From Aquidulcibacter paucihalophilus (GTDB lineage Bacteria > Pseudomonadota > Alphaproteobacteria > Caulobacterales > Caulobacteraceae): a stretch of DNA of 64,000 nt. Made by a program: the position numbers and the translations under genes. The stretch spans positions 1,476,501-1,540,500 of the forward strand of contig CP127384.1 in the NCBI GenBank assembly GCA_030285985.1, in the 5' to 3' direction. The notes beneath the pieces were generated by a model. That model saw only the letters and a program-made list of their open reading frames with translations. It did not search any database and was not told where the DNA came from. Below are positions 16,512 through 25,473 of this stretch, piece by piece. The first letter of the stretch is position 1. Every line of letters begins with the position of its first letter.

Positions 16512-18362
16512 TCAAGGACGATCGAGATAGGCCGTGACCCAGACCAACGGCGCGTTCCAATTGATCGCGACTTCATTCTGGCTGAAGGCCTGGATGTCGT
16601 CTCGCCAGCAGGTCTGGGGCGCGCATGTCCCGCGCATCGTCACGGCCACCGGATCGCGCATCATCTGGTTGTTCGGGCCACCCGACATGACGCCGGCGGG
16701 TGGCTCCGGGTAGGCCGCATCCAGGGAGTGCGCCCAGAATCGGTGATGCGGATGGCGCATCGGCCGGTCGCCATAGCCCGTGACGTAGGATTGATCCAAC
16801 GGATTTCGCCCGAGCACATAGTCGAGGGTCGCGACCACACCGTCACGCAATGCTTCATCCCCGGTCAGGTCGTGAGCCAAGCCCAGAATGAGCCCCCGAT
16901 TCAGAAGGTCTGCGTTCGATCCCCAGACGTAGTCGGGGCCCGCGAAGGGCAAGCCATAGCCCTGGGTCAGGCCTTCGGCCAAGTAACCGCGGGCCCACTC
17001 GACGATACGGTGCCTTATCTCGTCACGGTCGGATGACGGGAGACGGTTTGGAACCGTCGCCAGGCTGATGGAACCCAGTGCGCGCACCGCGTTCCAGCTG
17101 GTATATACGCCCTCAGCTGATTTTTCACCCGAGGCTGTCGGGTGGTGAGCGGATCGCCTCAGGTCGTCCAGGTATCGGTCGTTTCCCGTTGTGACGAACA
17201 TCTCCGCGGCCGCCCAGTAGAACTCGTCGGTCAGGTCGTCATCACCATAGTCGCCACCGCCATCGAACGAGCCGACTGCATAGATGTCGGGATGGCGGAG
17301 CGCGGCGGCATAGCCACGATCGGCTGCCATCTGGCAGGTCCGGGCAAACGCCGGCTCGATGTCGCGCCAAAGCCGCGCGCACTGGGCCGCGACCGCCACC
17401 AGGTTCAGTGTTGCGGCCGTATTGGGCGCATAGAGGTAGCGAGTCTCAGGGTCGTCCGCCGGTGCGATTGGCAGCACGGTCCATTTCACGTCGTGGACCT
17501 TGTGATGGACCAGACCCCCGGCATCGATCCGGGTAAAGGTCAGTGGCTGATCCGGGGCGAAGCGTCCGACTGGAACCTCCACGCTGGCACCCTCGGGAAC
17601 CTGCATCCGGAGAAGGAACTCAAGTTGCCAGCGAACCTCGTCCAGGATGTCGTCAACGCCGTTTCCGGCTTCGGGGATGTCTGCCGTCCCATCTGGATAG
17701 GGGGTGATGATGTTCTGGATCCTGGCCCGCTCGTACGCGTTCAATAGCGTCCAGACCGAGATGCCGCCGTTGACGACATACTTCCCATGGTCGCCAGCGT
17801 CGTACCATCCACCCGACACATCCAGCCTGTGGTCGCAACCTGGCCAGACGTTGCCGCGGATGTCAGGGCCGGAGAAGCATGTCGCGCTGTCCGGCGTGTG
17901 GCCCGCAGGTCGCGCCAGGTCGGCGTGATCCACATGCTCTGCCAGGATCGGGATGCCGCTACGGTTCTGGTAGAAGAAGGCGAAGGCGTCTCGGTTCAGT
18001 TGTTGAAAGGGCCGATCCGAGACGGCGAATGGTCGGCTTGTGCGCTCCCCGACCTGGAGACGATACCCGTCACCCTCAGTTCGCAGAGTTCCAAAGTCCA
18101 GATCGTGGACGCTGACGCCAGCGGTCGCGTCCCAGCCGCGAGGCCGGGATTGGCCCTGCGCGACCGTGTCTCCATTCGCGTCGATAACCCGCCAGGCCTG
18201 GGGCTGCTGACCGGTCTCGACGACCGTAGCCCGCTTGGGGCCCAAGGTCTCGAAGCCGACCTGATTCATCTGGATCGCGCTTATCTCGGCATCCTGGGCG
18301 GATGCGGTGCTGGCCAAAGCCAGGCCGGCTGTAGTCGTGACGAGGAATTGGCGAAGGTTCAT
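16512..18362 (-). CDS. GH9 endoglucanase with N-terminal Ig-like domain
   Basis: 616 aa. Signal peptide (LALASTASAQ). Residues 28-115 form a CelD-type Ig-like domain (QMNQVGFETLGPKRA), followed by the (alpha/alpha)6 barrel of family 9. The catalytic base region is SGGWYDAGDHGKYVVNGG with Asp188 and Asp191; the conserved PHHRFWAHSLD stretch and the proton donor Glu597 in NEVAINWNAPLVW are present. GH9 enzymes with this layout cut cellulose, cello-oligosaccharides or mixed-linkage glucan with inversion. It is transcribed away from a repeat copy, with a weak half-operator about 100 bases upstream. No cellulose-binding module is visible. Confidence 0.93.
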   Translation of the reverse strand: MNLRQFLVTTTAGLALASTASAQDAEISAIQMNQVGFETLGPKRATVVETGQQPQAWRVIDANGDTVAQGQSRPRGWDATAGVSVHDLDFGTLRTEGDGYRLQVGERTSRPFAVSDRPFQQLNRDAFAFFYQNRSGIPILAEHVDHADLARPAGHTPDSATCFSGPDIRGNVWPGCDHRLDVSGGWYDAGDHGKYVVNGGISVWTLLNAYERARIQNIITPYPDGTADIPEAGNGVDDILDEVRWQLEFLLRMQVPEGASVEVPVGRFAPDQPLTFTRIDAGGLVHHKVHDVKWTVLPIAPADDPETRYLYAPNTAATLNLVAVAAQCARLWRDIEPAFARTCQMAADRGYAAALRHPDIYAVGSFDGGGDYGDDDLTDEFYWAAAEMFVTTGNDRYLDDLRRSAHHPTASGEKSAEGVYTSWNAVRALGSISLATVPNRLPSSDRDEIRHRIVEWARGYLAEGLTQGYGLPFAGPDYVWGSNADLLNRGLILGLAHDLTGDEALRDGVVATLDYVLGRNPLDQSYVTGYGDRPMRHPHHRFWAHSLDAAYPEPPAGVMSGGPNNQMMRDPVAVTMRGTCAPQTCWRDDIQAFSQNEVAINWNAPLVWVTAYLDRP

Positions 18363-18369
18363 CTGTGAG

Positions 18370-18437
18370 GGTGCTTTCAGTCCAACGAGAATTTGTCTCT
18401 ACTAGGCGGGCAGGGTGGGGCGGTTTCCGACCTGGCG
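18370..18437. repeat. Interspersed repeat, copy 3
   Basis: GGTGCTTTCAGTCCAACGAG then AATTTGTCTCT, matching the junction of modules A and B and the B core. A tail GGCAGGGTGGGGCGGTTTCC (from 18408) resembles the tail of copy 2. The copy begins 8 bases upstream of the GH9 start codon and therefore makes up its 5' leader. Confidence 0.55.
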
Positions 18438-18460
18438 GCGCTAACCACTCAGCACCAACG

Positions 18461-18474
18461 TGACAGCGCCCTCC
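18461..18474. promoter_or_regulatory. Possible degenerate class 2 operator before GH9
   Basis: TGACAGCGCCCTCC matches 11 of 14 bases of the class 2 palindrome TGACAGCGCTGTCA; the left half is intact and the right half is poor. It lies 99 bases upstream of the GH9 start. It could be a half-site or chance. Confidence 0.25.
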
Positions 18475-18599
18475 ATCAGGGCCCGCGGCTGTGGACGCCG
18501 CACAAACAGGCCGGACAGATCACCGCACCACCCAGATCATCACTTCAGTCCAAATTCACCCTTGCCTTCCAGGGGGCGTCCACAGATGTCAGCGCCCTT

Positions 18600-19943
18600 C
18601 TATCGAACCAGCCTTGGCCCACCGCTGCCCCTTTGGCCGTCAGCCGATTCCAGTTTCCAGTCAGTTTTGTTGAGTATCAGTGTATTGAACGCCATCGTAA
18701 GCCTGTCGCCCCGTGCGTCTGATCCTGAATTGTAGGTCATGTTGCGGCTGGGCAGGTACATTATTCCGTCAAGCTCACTTCCGCGTGAGTCATCGAAAAG
18801 GAAATTCGAATGTCCGAGTCCGGGTTTCTCGAAAATCAAAATATTACGATAGAGGCCGTCTTCAGGGGCTGACAATTTGGCCTTGACGCCACTGTTGAAA
18901 TGAATTCGCGAGCTGTCCTCGAAGTAGAAGGTGATGCCGCTCCCGGTCCAATCACCGCCATTTACCATCCAGTTTCCACCACGGATCACATAGAGCCCGG
19001 GCTCAAAGTCGACATCGACCGAACCGTTGAAATTGATTCCTCCGCAGTAGACGCCCGGCCGGAAGCTCGCGGTCCTGCCCTCACGCACGCCCCCGAAGTC
19101 CGTACATGCACCGGCCGGAGGCGTCGGCAGGGTGCCTGCGAAAGGATCCTCGGAGGCCTTGCATGAAGTTTCGACATTGCCCGTCCAGCCCCCATTCTTG
19201 ATCACTCTGGAGCCCGCCACGCAGATCCTCGCCAGGTCCAGTTTGGTACCCCCGTTGAAGATCGCAGCTGGTGAGGCTGTGGAGTGGACATGGATTTCAC
19301 AGCTGGGTGCCATCAGTTTCGCCCCACTGTTGACCAGCAACGCCTGGCTCGCGGTCGGGTCCAGCAAAGTGATGCAGGGTCGGGCACCATCCCCCATGGC
19401 CGCTTCAGCTTCTGCCGTGACCGTTAGCGACGGCAGGCCGATTATCCCGAGAAAATGGGCGTCCACGGTCGCAGAGGCCTGACCGACGACCGTCCGCTGT
19501 TTGGTCGGGAAGTTGAAATCGGCTGTGTAGGAAGTGACGTTCTTACGCGCACCCAGGTGGCTTCCGATCATGACCTTGGCGCGTCGGTCATCTCCGTCGC
19601 CCGCGGCAGCGAGCGTCGCACTGTCGAGGACGCTCCTGAGGTCCGAGCGGACCGTTTCGGCATGCACGACGTCGATCGCTCCTCCCGTCGTCAACACCAG
19701 AACCGGGAGAAGAAGCGCTACGACCATCGCGACGTTTCCGGAACGGTCTCGCCCAAGGCTGGCGATCCAGCGCCAGAGACTCCGTCTCAGCAGATGCCTC
19801 TTGCCGGGCGAGTTGAAGGACCGGGAAAGGTTGAGCCTGGCGTGCGACTCCTTCGCAGTCCCCTGGTCCGTGACCAAGCGGTTGGAGGCCGCCTGCTTCA
19901 AGGCCACACCAGCGGGCGGTGGGGCCTCGTTCGGCTTGCCCAA
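18600..19943 (-). CDS. TadG-like pilus-assembly family protein with an acquired N terminus
   Basis: 447 codons from a TTG at 19943, with no ATG or GTG before the TadG part. Residues about 63-95 are the TadE/TadG signature: DRSGNVAMVVALLLPVLVLTTG, a membrane helix with a positively charged start, then SVLDSATLAAA. The remainder is a Cys-containing, Gly/Asn-rich beta region with repeated NGG/NSG motifs (NGGTKLDLARI, NGGWTGN, NGSVDVDF, NSGVKAKL), as in TadG-like proteins with a beta-helical outer part. The first 45 residues instead match a piece of the FucP/GluP permease, so the natural start has been lost or replaced. No other tad gene is near. It may be a decayed or orphan gene. Confidence 0.68.
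   Translation of the reverse strand: MGKPNEAPPPAGVALKQAASNRLVTDQGTAKESHARLNLSRSFNSPGKRHLLRRSLWRWIASLGRDRSGNVAMVVALLLPVLVLTTGGAIDVVHAETVRSDLRSVLDSATLAAAGDGDDRRAKVMIGSHLGARKNVTSYTADFNFPTKQRTVVGQASATVDAHFLGIIGLPSLTVTAEAEAAMGDGARPCITLLDPTASQALLVNSGAKLMAPSCEIHVHSTASPAAIFNGGTKLDLARICVAGSRVIKNGGWTGNVETSCKASEDPFAGTLPTPPAGACTDFGGVREGRTASFRPGVYCGGINFNGSVDVDFEPGLYVIRGGNWMVNGGDWTGSGITFYFEDSSRIHFNSGVKAKLSAPEDGLYRNILIFEKPGLGHSNFLFDDSRGSELDGIMYLPSRNMTYNSGSDARGDRLTMAFNTLILNKTDWKLESADGQRGSGGPRLVR
19804..19911 (-). pseudogene. Fragment of a FucP/GluP permease gene
   Basis: Read on the minus strand, this piece gives GVALKQAASNRLVTDQGTAK and then ESHARLNLSRSFNSPG. The intact permease at 44539-45831 has GVTLLQVAANPLVAGLGTAT and GSHARLNFSQFFNSLG at the same place. 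Aligning 19810-19911 with 45371-45472 by eye gives roughly 80% identical bases without gaps. The fragment is in frame with the TadG-like reading frame downstream. It is too short to function and shows changed conserved residues (Pro to Arg, Phe to Ser), so it is a relic. Confidence 0.75.
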
Positions 19944-20115
19944 GGCCGGGGCGCAGGGCGGTCATATGGGCGTGGTCGGCTTGCTCGCCGGCCTGACGCG
20001 AGAGCGTGGCAATGTGCGTCACAAGTGCGGGTTCTGCCCAGTGAGATGAAGGGCCGGGCGTGAGCTTCGGCGGGTAGCGCATCGGGTGACAGGTGGGCCG
20101 CACGGTCGGCGATTG

Positions 20116-22617
20116 TCATTGGACCGGGCACGCGGCACCCGCCCTTGTTTCGGTCAACCTGATGTCAGCAACAGAAACGTCTAGCTGACCGCTTGTTTCC
20201 AGGTGAAATATCGTGGGCGTCGCCGCCAGATTCTGCCCAGAGAAGCAGGACAAGGGAACGGCCACGGTGGCATAGGTGCCGGGCGCGAGGCCTCTCAGCA
20301 CTCCGGCGACCGGGACGGATGCGCTGCCGACGCCCAGGCTGACATCGCCCGTCGGGGAAGCGTTGACGCGTATGCTGAGAGAAAGCAGCATGGCCCCATT
20401 GGCCTCACGCGCGATGTCCGACGGTGCGTCGGCTCCCATCTCGGCCCATGCCCTGGACCTGCCGTTCCAGGTCAGGCGAATGGCACCGTCGTCCTCCGGT
20501 TCTGCCGTCAATCCTGCCGAACCATACAGGGTCGTTCTGGTCCCGACGTAGTCCATGTGTGGCGCATTGCTGTCACCAAGCCAGAACTTGTAGCCGTTCC
20601 ATTCCTGTCCGTTGGAGAAATAGACGTTCCGCTCGCCATAGCGTGTCGTATCGGCGACCTCTGGCACGGCGGGCGTTACGGTCGGGGCCGCGTAGGAAAG
20701 GCCAAAGCCATAGGCGAACTGCGGGTCGTAATCTGCATCACCGATGTTCAGTGGGGTTTGGTCAGGACGCCGGGGCCAGGAGAAGCTGAGCCGCCCCTGG
20801 AAATCATATTGCGGAGTGCCATCAGGGCGCGCCAGCAGTACATCGGCAATCCCCGCGCCCTCCGAACCCGGCAACCAGGCCGCCACAAAGGCGTCGGCGG
20901 CATTGATCTGGGGGTTCACGTACAGCGGACGCCCGGACATCATGACGGCGACAACCGGGATCCCCTGTTCCTTGAGCCTGCGGATAAGTGCCAGGCTTTC
21001 GACGTTGTCGTGATGCAGGGCCACGTCGATCTGGTCGCCCATGAACTCGGCATAAGGGGCTTCACCGAACACCACGATGGCGACATCCGGCTTCCGGGGT
21101 GACGTGCCGTCCGGGCTGAAAAGCGCCTGCCCGCCGGATGCCTCAATCTGTGCCTTCAGGCCTTCATAAATGGAGGTTGCGCCCGGAAAATCGTTGGGTC
21201 CGTTGTCTGCGCCCTGCCAGCTCAGGGTCCACCCGCCGGCTTGCATGGCGATGTTGTCCGCGCCGCGACCCGCGACCAGTACCGTCGCGTTCGAACGGAT
21301 CGGCAGCACGCCGTTGTTCTTAAGCAAGACCAGGGATTTCCGAACCGCTTCCCGGGCAACGGCGCGATGTGCCGGAGTGCCGATGGGTTGGAGGCTGGTC
21401 GCCCGATTGGCGGGCGAGGCCGCGTCAAACACGCCCATCCGGAACTTGACCCGAAGTATCCGGCGGACGGCATCATCCAGCCGGCTCATCGGGATCTCGC
21501 CCGAGGTCACTTGGGCCACCAGATTGCCGTGCAGCGCTTTCCAGTCCTGTGGCTGGTTGAAAATATCCAGCCCGGCGTTGAACGCGATGGGGCAATTCGA
21601 ATTCGTGCAGCCGGGTATCTGGCCGTGTGCCAGCCAGTCGCCCATGATGAAGCCGTCAAAGCCCATCCGGCCCTTGAGGACATCGGTCAGCAAGCCCTCG
21701 TTGGCGTGCATCCTGACCCCATGCCAGGAGTTGAACGAGGCCATGACAGACTGGGTGCCCGTGTTGATGGCATCGACATAGGGCGCGCCGTGCAGACGGG
21801 CGAGGTCTGCTTCGGAAACGGTTGAGTTCCCCTGGTCCCGGCCGCCATCGGTCGATCCGTCGCCAAGGAAGTGCTTGGCCGTGGCAATCACGTGATTGGG
21901 TCCCAGGAAGTCATCTCCCGTACCCTGTATGCCTGCCACCATGGCGGCTGCGTACTCGGACACGATTTGCGGGTCTTCCGAATAGCTCTCGTAGGTTCTC
22001 CCCCAGCGATCATCACGGGCGACAGCGATGGTGGGGGCAAAGGTCCAGTCCATGCCGGTTGACCGCATTTCGGCCGCCGTCACTTCCCCGATCCGGCGCA
22101 ACAGGTCCGGGTCGTTCGCAGCGCCAAGTCCGATGTTGTGCGGAAACAGGGTGGCACCATAGACGTTGTTGTGCCCGTGCACGGCGTCGGACGCCCAGAT
22201 CAGGGGTATGGTGACATTCTGGCCGGGTACGACGGACGCCTGGTAATAGGGCTCGATCAGGTCAAGCCAATCCTGGACGGTGGAATGCTTGTTGCCTCCC
22301 GGTACCGCGCCGCCGCCGTTCTCGATCGAGCCGATGTGATACTGGGTCACTTCCTCGGGCGTGATTGTCTTCCATTCCGGCTGGATAACCTGACCAACCT
22401 TTTGCTCGATGCTCATCTGCGCGAGCATTTCCGTGATCCTGGCTTCTGCCGCCAGGTCGAGGCCGATTGGCGAATTCGCTGCGGGCCAAATCTCCGGATG
22501 AACCGTGGCACCGGCCGGGTCAGGCTCGGCTCCGGCATCAGTTGCCGTGAACGAGGCCGCAACCCCCAGCGACAAGGTGAACATCCAGAGACTCGATCTG
22601 GCGAACTTCCTGCCCAT
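20116..22617 (-). CDS. GH3 exo-beta-glucosidase (ExoP type), paralogue 2
   Basis: 833 aa. Signal sequence (SLWMFTLSLGVAASFTATDAGA). GH3 barrel with MSIEQKVGQVIQPEWKTITP, WASDAVHGHNNVYGATLFPH and FAPTIAVARDDRWGRTYESY; the nucleophile Asp is in GFIMGDWLAHGQ. Sandwich domain with VLLKNNGVLPI and VVFGEAPYAEFMGD, then a C-terminal beta domain ending near TETRAGAAC. It differs more from paralogues 1 and 3 than they do from each other. The substrate is probably a beta-gluco-oligosaccharide. Its 5' region has two AACGTT-centred palindromes of a third type, pointing to control by the LacI protein at 25474 rather than by the other two. Confidence 0.92.
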   Translation of the reverse strand: MGRKFARSSLWMFTLSLGVAASFTATDAGAEPDPAGATVHPEIWPAANSPIGLDLAAEARITEMLAQMSIEQKVGQVIQPEWKTITPEEVTQYHIGSIENGGGAVPGGNKHSTVQDWLDLIEPYYQASVVPGQNVTIPLIWASDAVHGHNNVYGATLFPHNIGLGAANDPDLLRRIGEVTAAEMRSTGMDWTFAPTIAVARDDRWGRTYESYSEDPQIVSEYAAAMVAGIQGTGDDFLGPNHVIATAKHFLGDGSTDGGRDQGNSTVSEADLARLHGAPYVDAINTGTQSVMASFNSWHGVRMHANEGLLTDVLKGRMGFDGFIMGDWLAHGQIPGCTNSNCPIAFNAGLDIFNQPQDWKALHGNLVAQVTSGEIPMSRLDDAVRRILRVKFRMGVFDAASPANRATSLQPIGTPAHRAVAREAVRKSLVLLKNNGVLPIRSNATVLVAGRGADNIAMQAGGWTLSWQGADNGPNDFPGATSIYEGLKAQIEASGGQALFSPDGTSPRKPDVAIVVFGEAPYAEFMGDQIDVALHHDNVESLALIRRLKEQGIPVVAVMMSGRPLYVNPQINAADAFVAAWLPGSEGAGIADVLLARPDGTPQYDFQGRLSFSWPRRPDQTPLNIGDADYDPQFAYGFGLSYAAPTVTPAVPEVADTTRYGERNVYFSNGQEWNGYKFWLGDSNAPHMDYVGTRTTLYGSAGLTAEPEDDGAIRLTWNGRSRAWAEMGADAPSDIAREANGAMLLSLSIRVNASPTGDVSLGVGSASVPVAGVLRGLAPGTYATVAVPLSCFSGQNLAATPTIFHLETSGQLDVSVADIRLTETRAGAACPVQ

Positions 22618-22648
22618 GGCCTACCTCTCCAAGCAAAAACGCTCCAAA

Positions 22649-22667
22649 AATGGTAACGTTGCCATTA
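22649..22667. promoter_or_regulatory. LacI-type operator, class 3
   Basis: AATGGTAACGTTGCCATT (22649-22666) is an 18-bp palindrome with one mismatched pair, 31 bases upstream of the GH3 start. The core TGGTAACGTTGCCA resembles targets of LacI/PurR-type proteins with Thr-Thr in the recognition helix, as in the regulator at 25474. Confidence 0.65.
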
Positions 22668-22738
22668 CACGATACCTATACGTCAGAGCGCTTTGCAAGC
22701 TGATGTTTCGTCAAAATGCGGCGATCCGTAGATGTAAT

Positions 22739-22754
22739 TGACAACGTTTCCATT
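22739..22754. promoter_or_regulatory. Imperfect LacI-type operator near the HbpS-like gene
   Basis: TTGACAACGTTTCCAT: the left half equals the class 1 half-site and the right half resembles class 3 (TTnCCAT). It lies 48 bases before the HbpS-like start and about 120 bases from the GH3 start, so it could serve the rightward genes. Confidence 0.5.
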
Positions 22755-22801
22755 CTTATGGAAAGACCCTCGCGGAAGCGACAAGGACAGGAAACCGTCG
22801 G

Positions 22802-23221
22802 ATGCATCTACGGGTCGAACTTGGGGACTTTGAAGCGCGCCTGGCGCTCGACGCCTGCGTTGCGGAACTGAAGGCCCGCGATAAGGTCGGCAGCGTCGCC
22901 GTTGCCGACAGCCATGGCGAATTGATCGGCCTGCTGCGGATGAACGGTGCCGGGCTGGCGACAGGAACGATCGCCGCCAACAAGGTGTTTACGTCGTCCC
23001 GCCTGTGTCAGCCCAGTGGTGACCTTGGCAAGGCCGCGGCCGAAGGCGGCTGGGATGTCCACTACCACGGTGATGCACGATACCTGGGATGGGAGGGCGG
23101 GGCACCGGTGTTCCATGATGGCGTCTGCGTAGGCTCGGTTGCCGTCAGCGGATTGAGTGGCGCCGAAGACTATGAAATCGCCCTGATCGGCGTCACCGCC
23201 ATTCTCGCATCCCTCGACTGA
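22802..23221 (+). CDS. GlcG/HbpS family (DUF336) protein
   Basis: 139 aa, the full size of the family. Pattern: a long first helix (LALDACVAELKARD), a VGSVAVADSHGELIGLLRMNGA strand-loop, then KVFTSSRLCQP, and a C-terminal GSVAVSGLSGAEDYEIALIG. Members bind haem or small acids and are often encoded beside dehydrogenases; the biochemical role is mostly unknown. It has no signal peptide, so it is cytoplasmic. The aldo/keto reductase starts 6 bases after its stop, implying one transcript. Confidence 0.83.
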   Translation: MHLRVELGDFEARLALDACVAELKARDKVGSVAVADSHGELIGLLRMNGAGLATGTIAANKVFTSSRLCQPSGDLGKAAAEGGWDVHYHGDARYLGWEGGAPVFHDGVCVGSVAVSGLSGAEDYEIALIGVTAILASLD

Positions 23222-23227
23222 TCCCCC

Positions 23228-24268
23228 ATGGCATTCCCCATCCCCTATACGGCATCGCCTTCCCGCTACGATTCCATGCCCTACCGGCGCTGCGGCCGCA
23301 GTGGCTTGAAGTTGCCGGCCATTTCGCTGGGGCTGTGGCAGAATTTCGGCGGCGACGACGTCTTCGAAACCGGCCGTTCAATCCTGCGCCATGCGTTCGA
23401 CAACGGCATCACCCACTTCGATCTCGCCAACAATTATGGCCCTCCCTTCGGTTCGGCGGAGGAAAATTTCGGCCGCGTAATGGCGACAGACTTCAAGAGT
23501 CACCGGGACGAGCTGGTGATATCGACGAAGGCTGGTTGGGACATGTGGCCCGGCCCCTACGGAGATGTCGGAGGATCGCGCAAATATCTGATCGCCTCGT
23601 GCGACCAGAGCCTCAAGCGCATGGGTCTGGACTATGTCGACATCTTCTATTCCCACCGGGTCGATGCGGAAACGCCGCTTGAGGAAACGATGGGCGCGCT
23701 GGCGACTCTGCACCACCAGGGCAAGGCGCTCTATGTCGGCATTTCGTCCTATTCACCTGAACTGACGGCCGAGGCAGCGAAGATCCTGCATTCCCATCAG
23801 GTCCCGTTGCTGATCCATCAGCCGTCCTATTCCCTGCTCAACCGCTGGATCGAGGACAGCTTGCTGGAAACGCTGGGTGATCTGGGCGTGGGCTGCATCG
23901 CCTTCTCGCCCCTCGCGCAGGGTTTGCTGTCCAGGAAATATCTCGATGGCGTGCCTTCGGGTGCGCGGGCTTCCAGGGAGGGTTCCTTCAGCCCGGACCT
24001 TGTCACGCCCGACAACATCGCCCGCATTCGCGCCTTGAATGCCATTGCCGAGGCGAGGGGTCAGACCCTTGCCCAGATGGCCATTGCCTGGGTGCTGCGG
24101 GATCCACGGGTGACTTCGGCCCTTGTCGGGGCGCGAACGGTCGAGCAGCTTGCAGACACTCTGAAGGCCCTGGACAACCTGGCCTTTGCTCCAGACGAGT
24201 TGACGGAAATCGACACCTACGCCTGCGACGGCGGCCTCAACATCTGGCGCGTATCCTCCGATCTGTAG
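23228..24268 (+). CDS. Aldo/keto reductase, YghZ (glyceraldehyde 3-phosphate reductase) type
   Basis: 346 aa. The start is supported by the family: RYDSMPYRRCGRSGLKLPAI aligns with the N terminus of YghZ-type reductases. Catalytic tetrad residues are seen in HFDLANNYGPP (Asp, Tyr), ISTKAGW (Lys) and FYSHRVD (His). It has the YghZ-like features GSAEENFGRV and MWPGPYGD. These NADPH-dependent enzymes reduce aldehydes such as L-glyceraldehyde 3-phosphate or methylglyoxal. Between an HbpS-like protein and a polysaccharide lyase, it could reduce a keto or aldehyde sugar product. That link is an inference. Confidence 0.9.
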   Translation: MAFPIPYTASPSRYDSMPYRRCGRSGLKLPAISLGLWQNFGGDDVFETGRSILRHAFDNGITHFDLANNYGPPFGSAEENFGRVMATDFKSHRDELVISTKAGWDMWPGPYGDVGGSRKYLIASCDQSLKRMGLDYVDIFYSHRVDAETPLEETMGALATLHHQGKALYVGISSYSPELTAEAAKILHSHQVPLLIHQPSYSLLNRWIEDSLLETLGDLGVGCIAFSPLAQGLLSRKYLDGVPSGARASREGSFSPDLVTPDNIARIRALNAIAEARGQTLAQMAIAWVLRDPRVTSALVGARTVEQLADTLKALDNLAFAPDELTEIDTYACDGGLNIWRVSSDL

Positions 24269-24304
24269 GGCCGGCCGGGAGCCGGGCGAAAAGGCAGCCC
24301 AAGT

Positions 24305-25441
24305 ATGCGCGTCAGTCTTGTCATGGGCCTGTTGCGGGCAAGCCTGACATTGCTGATGTGTCTGTGCTCCGGGACGGCTTTCGCTCAGGAACCTTTTGTC
24401 CATCCCGGGGCTCTGCACACGACGCAGAGTCTGGACTTCGTGAAGGCCCGGATATCCACCGGAAGATCTCCCTGGAGCGCCGCATTTCGCGAGGTCGAGC
24501 GGGCTGCGCTCCCGGCACCGGAACCTGTCGAATACGTCAATTCGCTGGACATGAACGATGTCCGGGCATCCGAGCGGAGCGCCATCAATGCCTATGCGAA
24601 CGCGCTGGCCTGGCGCTTGACCGGCGAGGAGACGTACGGTCGCCAGGCCATTCTGAATCTCAACGGCTGGGCGGACTTCAAAGGCTTCACCGGCGGTACG
24701 GATCAGGACAAGCTGCATGCCGGCTGGGTTGGCTGCCTGTTGGGCGAGGCTGCGGAAATCATGCGCGGTCATCCGGATTGGAGCCCACAGAAGATTGCGG
24801 CACTTCAGACCATGTTCCGGACCGCGTTCTATCCTCAGCTCGAAGTCGCCAGCCGATGGAACGGCAATGTCGATCTGACCCAGATCGAAGCCTTGATGAC
24901 CATTGCCGTTTTCAATGATGATCGCCCAGCCTTCCGGCTTGCGCTGCAAAGGCTGGAAGCGAGAAGCGCAGCCTATTTCTATCTCGGCTCGGATAACTCC
25001 GCCCGCACGGTAGAAGGCGACGCCTTCTGGTTCCATCCATCCCTCTGGGTGGACGGACTCACCCAGGAAACCTGCCGGGACAACGGGCACCATGCCCAGT
25101 TCGGTCTGGCATCAGCCCTGCACGCAGCCGAGATAGCCTGGAACCAGGGTGTCGACGTCTATGCCGGCCAGGCCGAGCGATACACCGCTGCGATGGAACT
25201 GATCGCCCGCCAGCTTCTCACCGGTGACATGCAGGGTGTCTGCGCCAATCCCGTCGCGACGCGCGTCATCCTCGATACCTTCGAGATTGGCTTCAATCAC
25301 TACCACAATCGCATGGGCCTGCTGCTCCCCCATACCCGGCGGCTGATTGCCGAGCGGGTGCGGACGCAAGGGGTCTCCATCTGGAACATCTTCCACGAAA
25401 CGCTGACACACGCTGAGCTGTCCCGGCCGGGTGTGCGGTAA
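24305..25441 (+). CDS. Alginate-lyase superfamily polysaccharide lyase, (alpha/alpha) barrel
   Basis: 378 aa with a signal peptide ending near GTAFAQ. The body is helical and carries NAYANALAWRLTGEETYGRQA, NGNVDLTQIEALMTIAVFND and DGLTQETCRDNGHHAQFGLA, the pattern of the alginate lyase Pfam family (PF05426), close to what is seen in PL38-type proteins acting on glucuronan or alginate. Conserved Asn, His and Tyr residues suited to beta-elimination are present (NGN, RDNGHHAQ, NHYHNR). The partner genes upstream are co-directional with short gaps, and the convergent LacI gene follows. The true substrate, uronic acid homopolymer or other, is not settled. Confidence 0.8.
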   Translation: MRVSLVMGLLRASLTLLMCLCSGTAFAQEPFVHPGALHTTQSLDFVKARISTGRSPWSAAFREVERAALPAPEPVEYVNSLDMNDVRASERSAINAYANALAWRLTGEETYGRQAILNLNGWADFKGFTGGTDQDKLHAGWVGCLLGEAAEIMRGHPDWSPQKIAALQTMFRTAFYPQLEVASRWNGNVDLTQIEALMTIAVFNDDRPAFRLALQRLEARSAAYFYLGSDNSARTVEGDAFWFHPSLWVDGLTQETCRDNGHHAQFGLASALHAAEIAWNQGVDVYAGQAERYTAAMELIARQLLTGDMQGVCANPVATRVILDTFEIGFNHYHNRMGLLLPHTRRLIAERVRTQGVSIWNIFHETLTHAELSRPGVR

Positions 25442-25473
25442 CCAGCCCGGCAATCGCAGGCTCGTTTCCCGCG

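Noticed and set aside
18600..19943. A tad pilus operon
   Set aside because: Only one TadG-like gene is present; no tadA, B, C, cpaC or flp gene is seen nearby.
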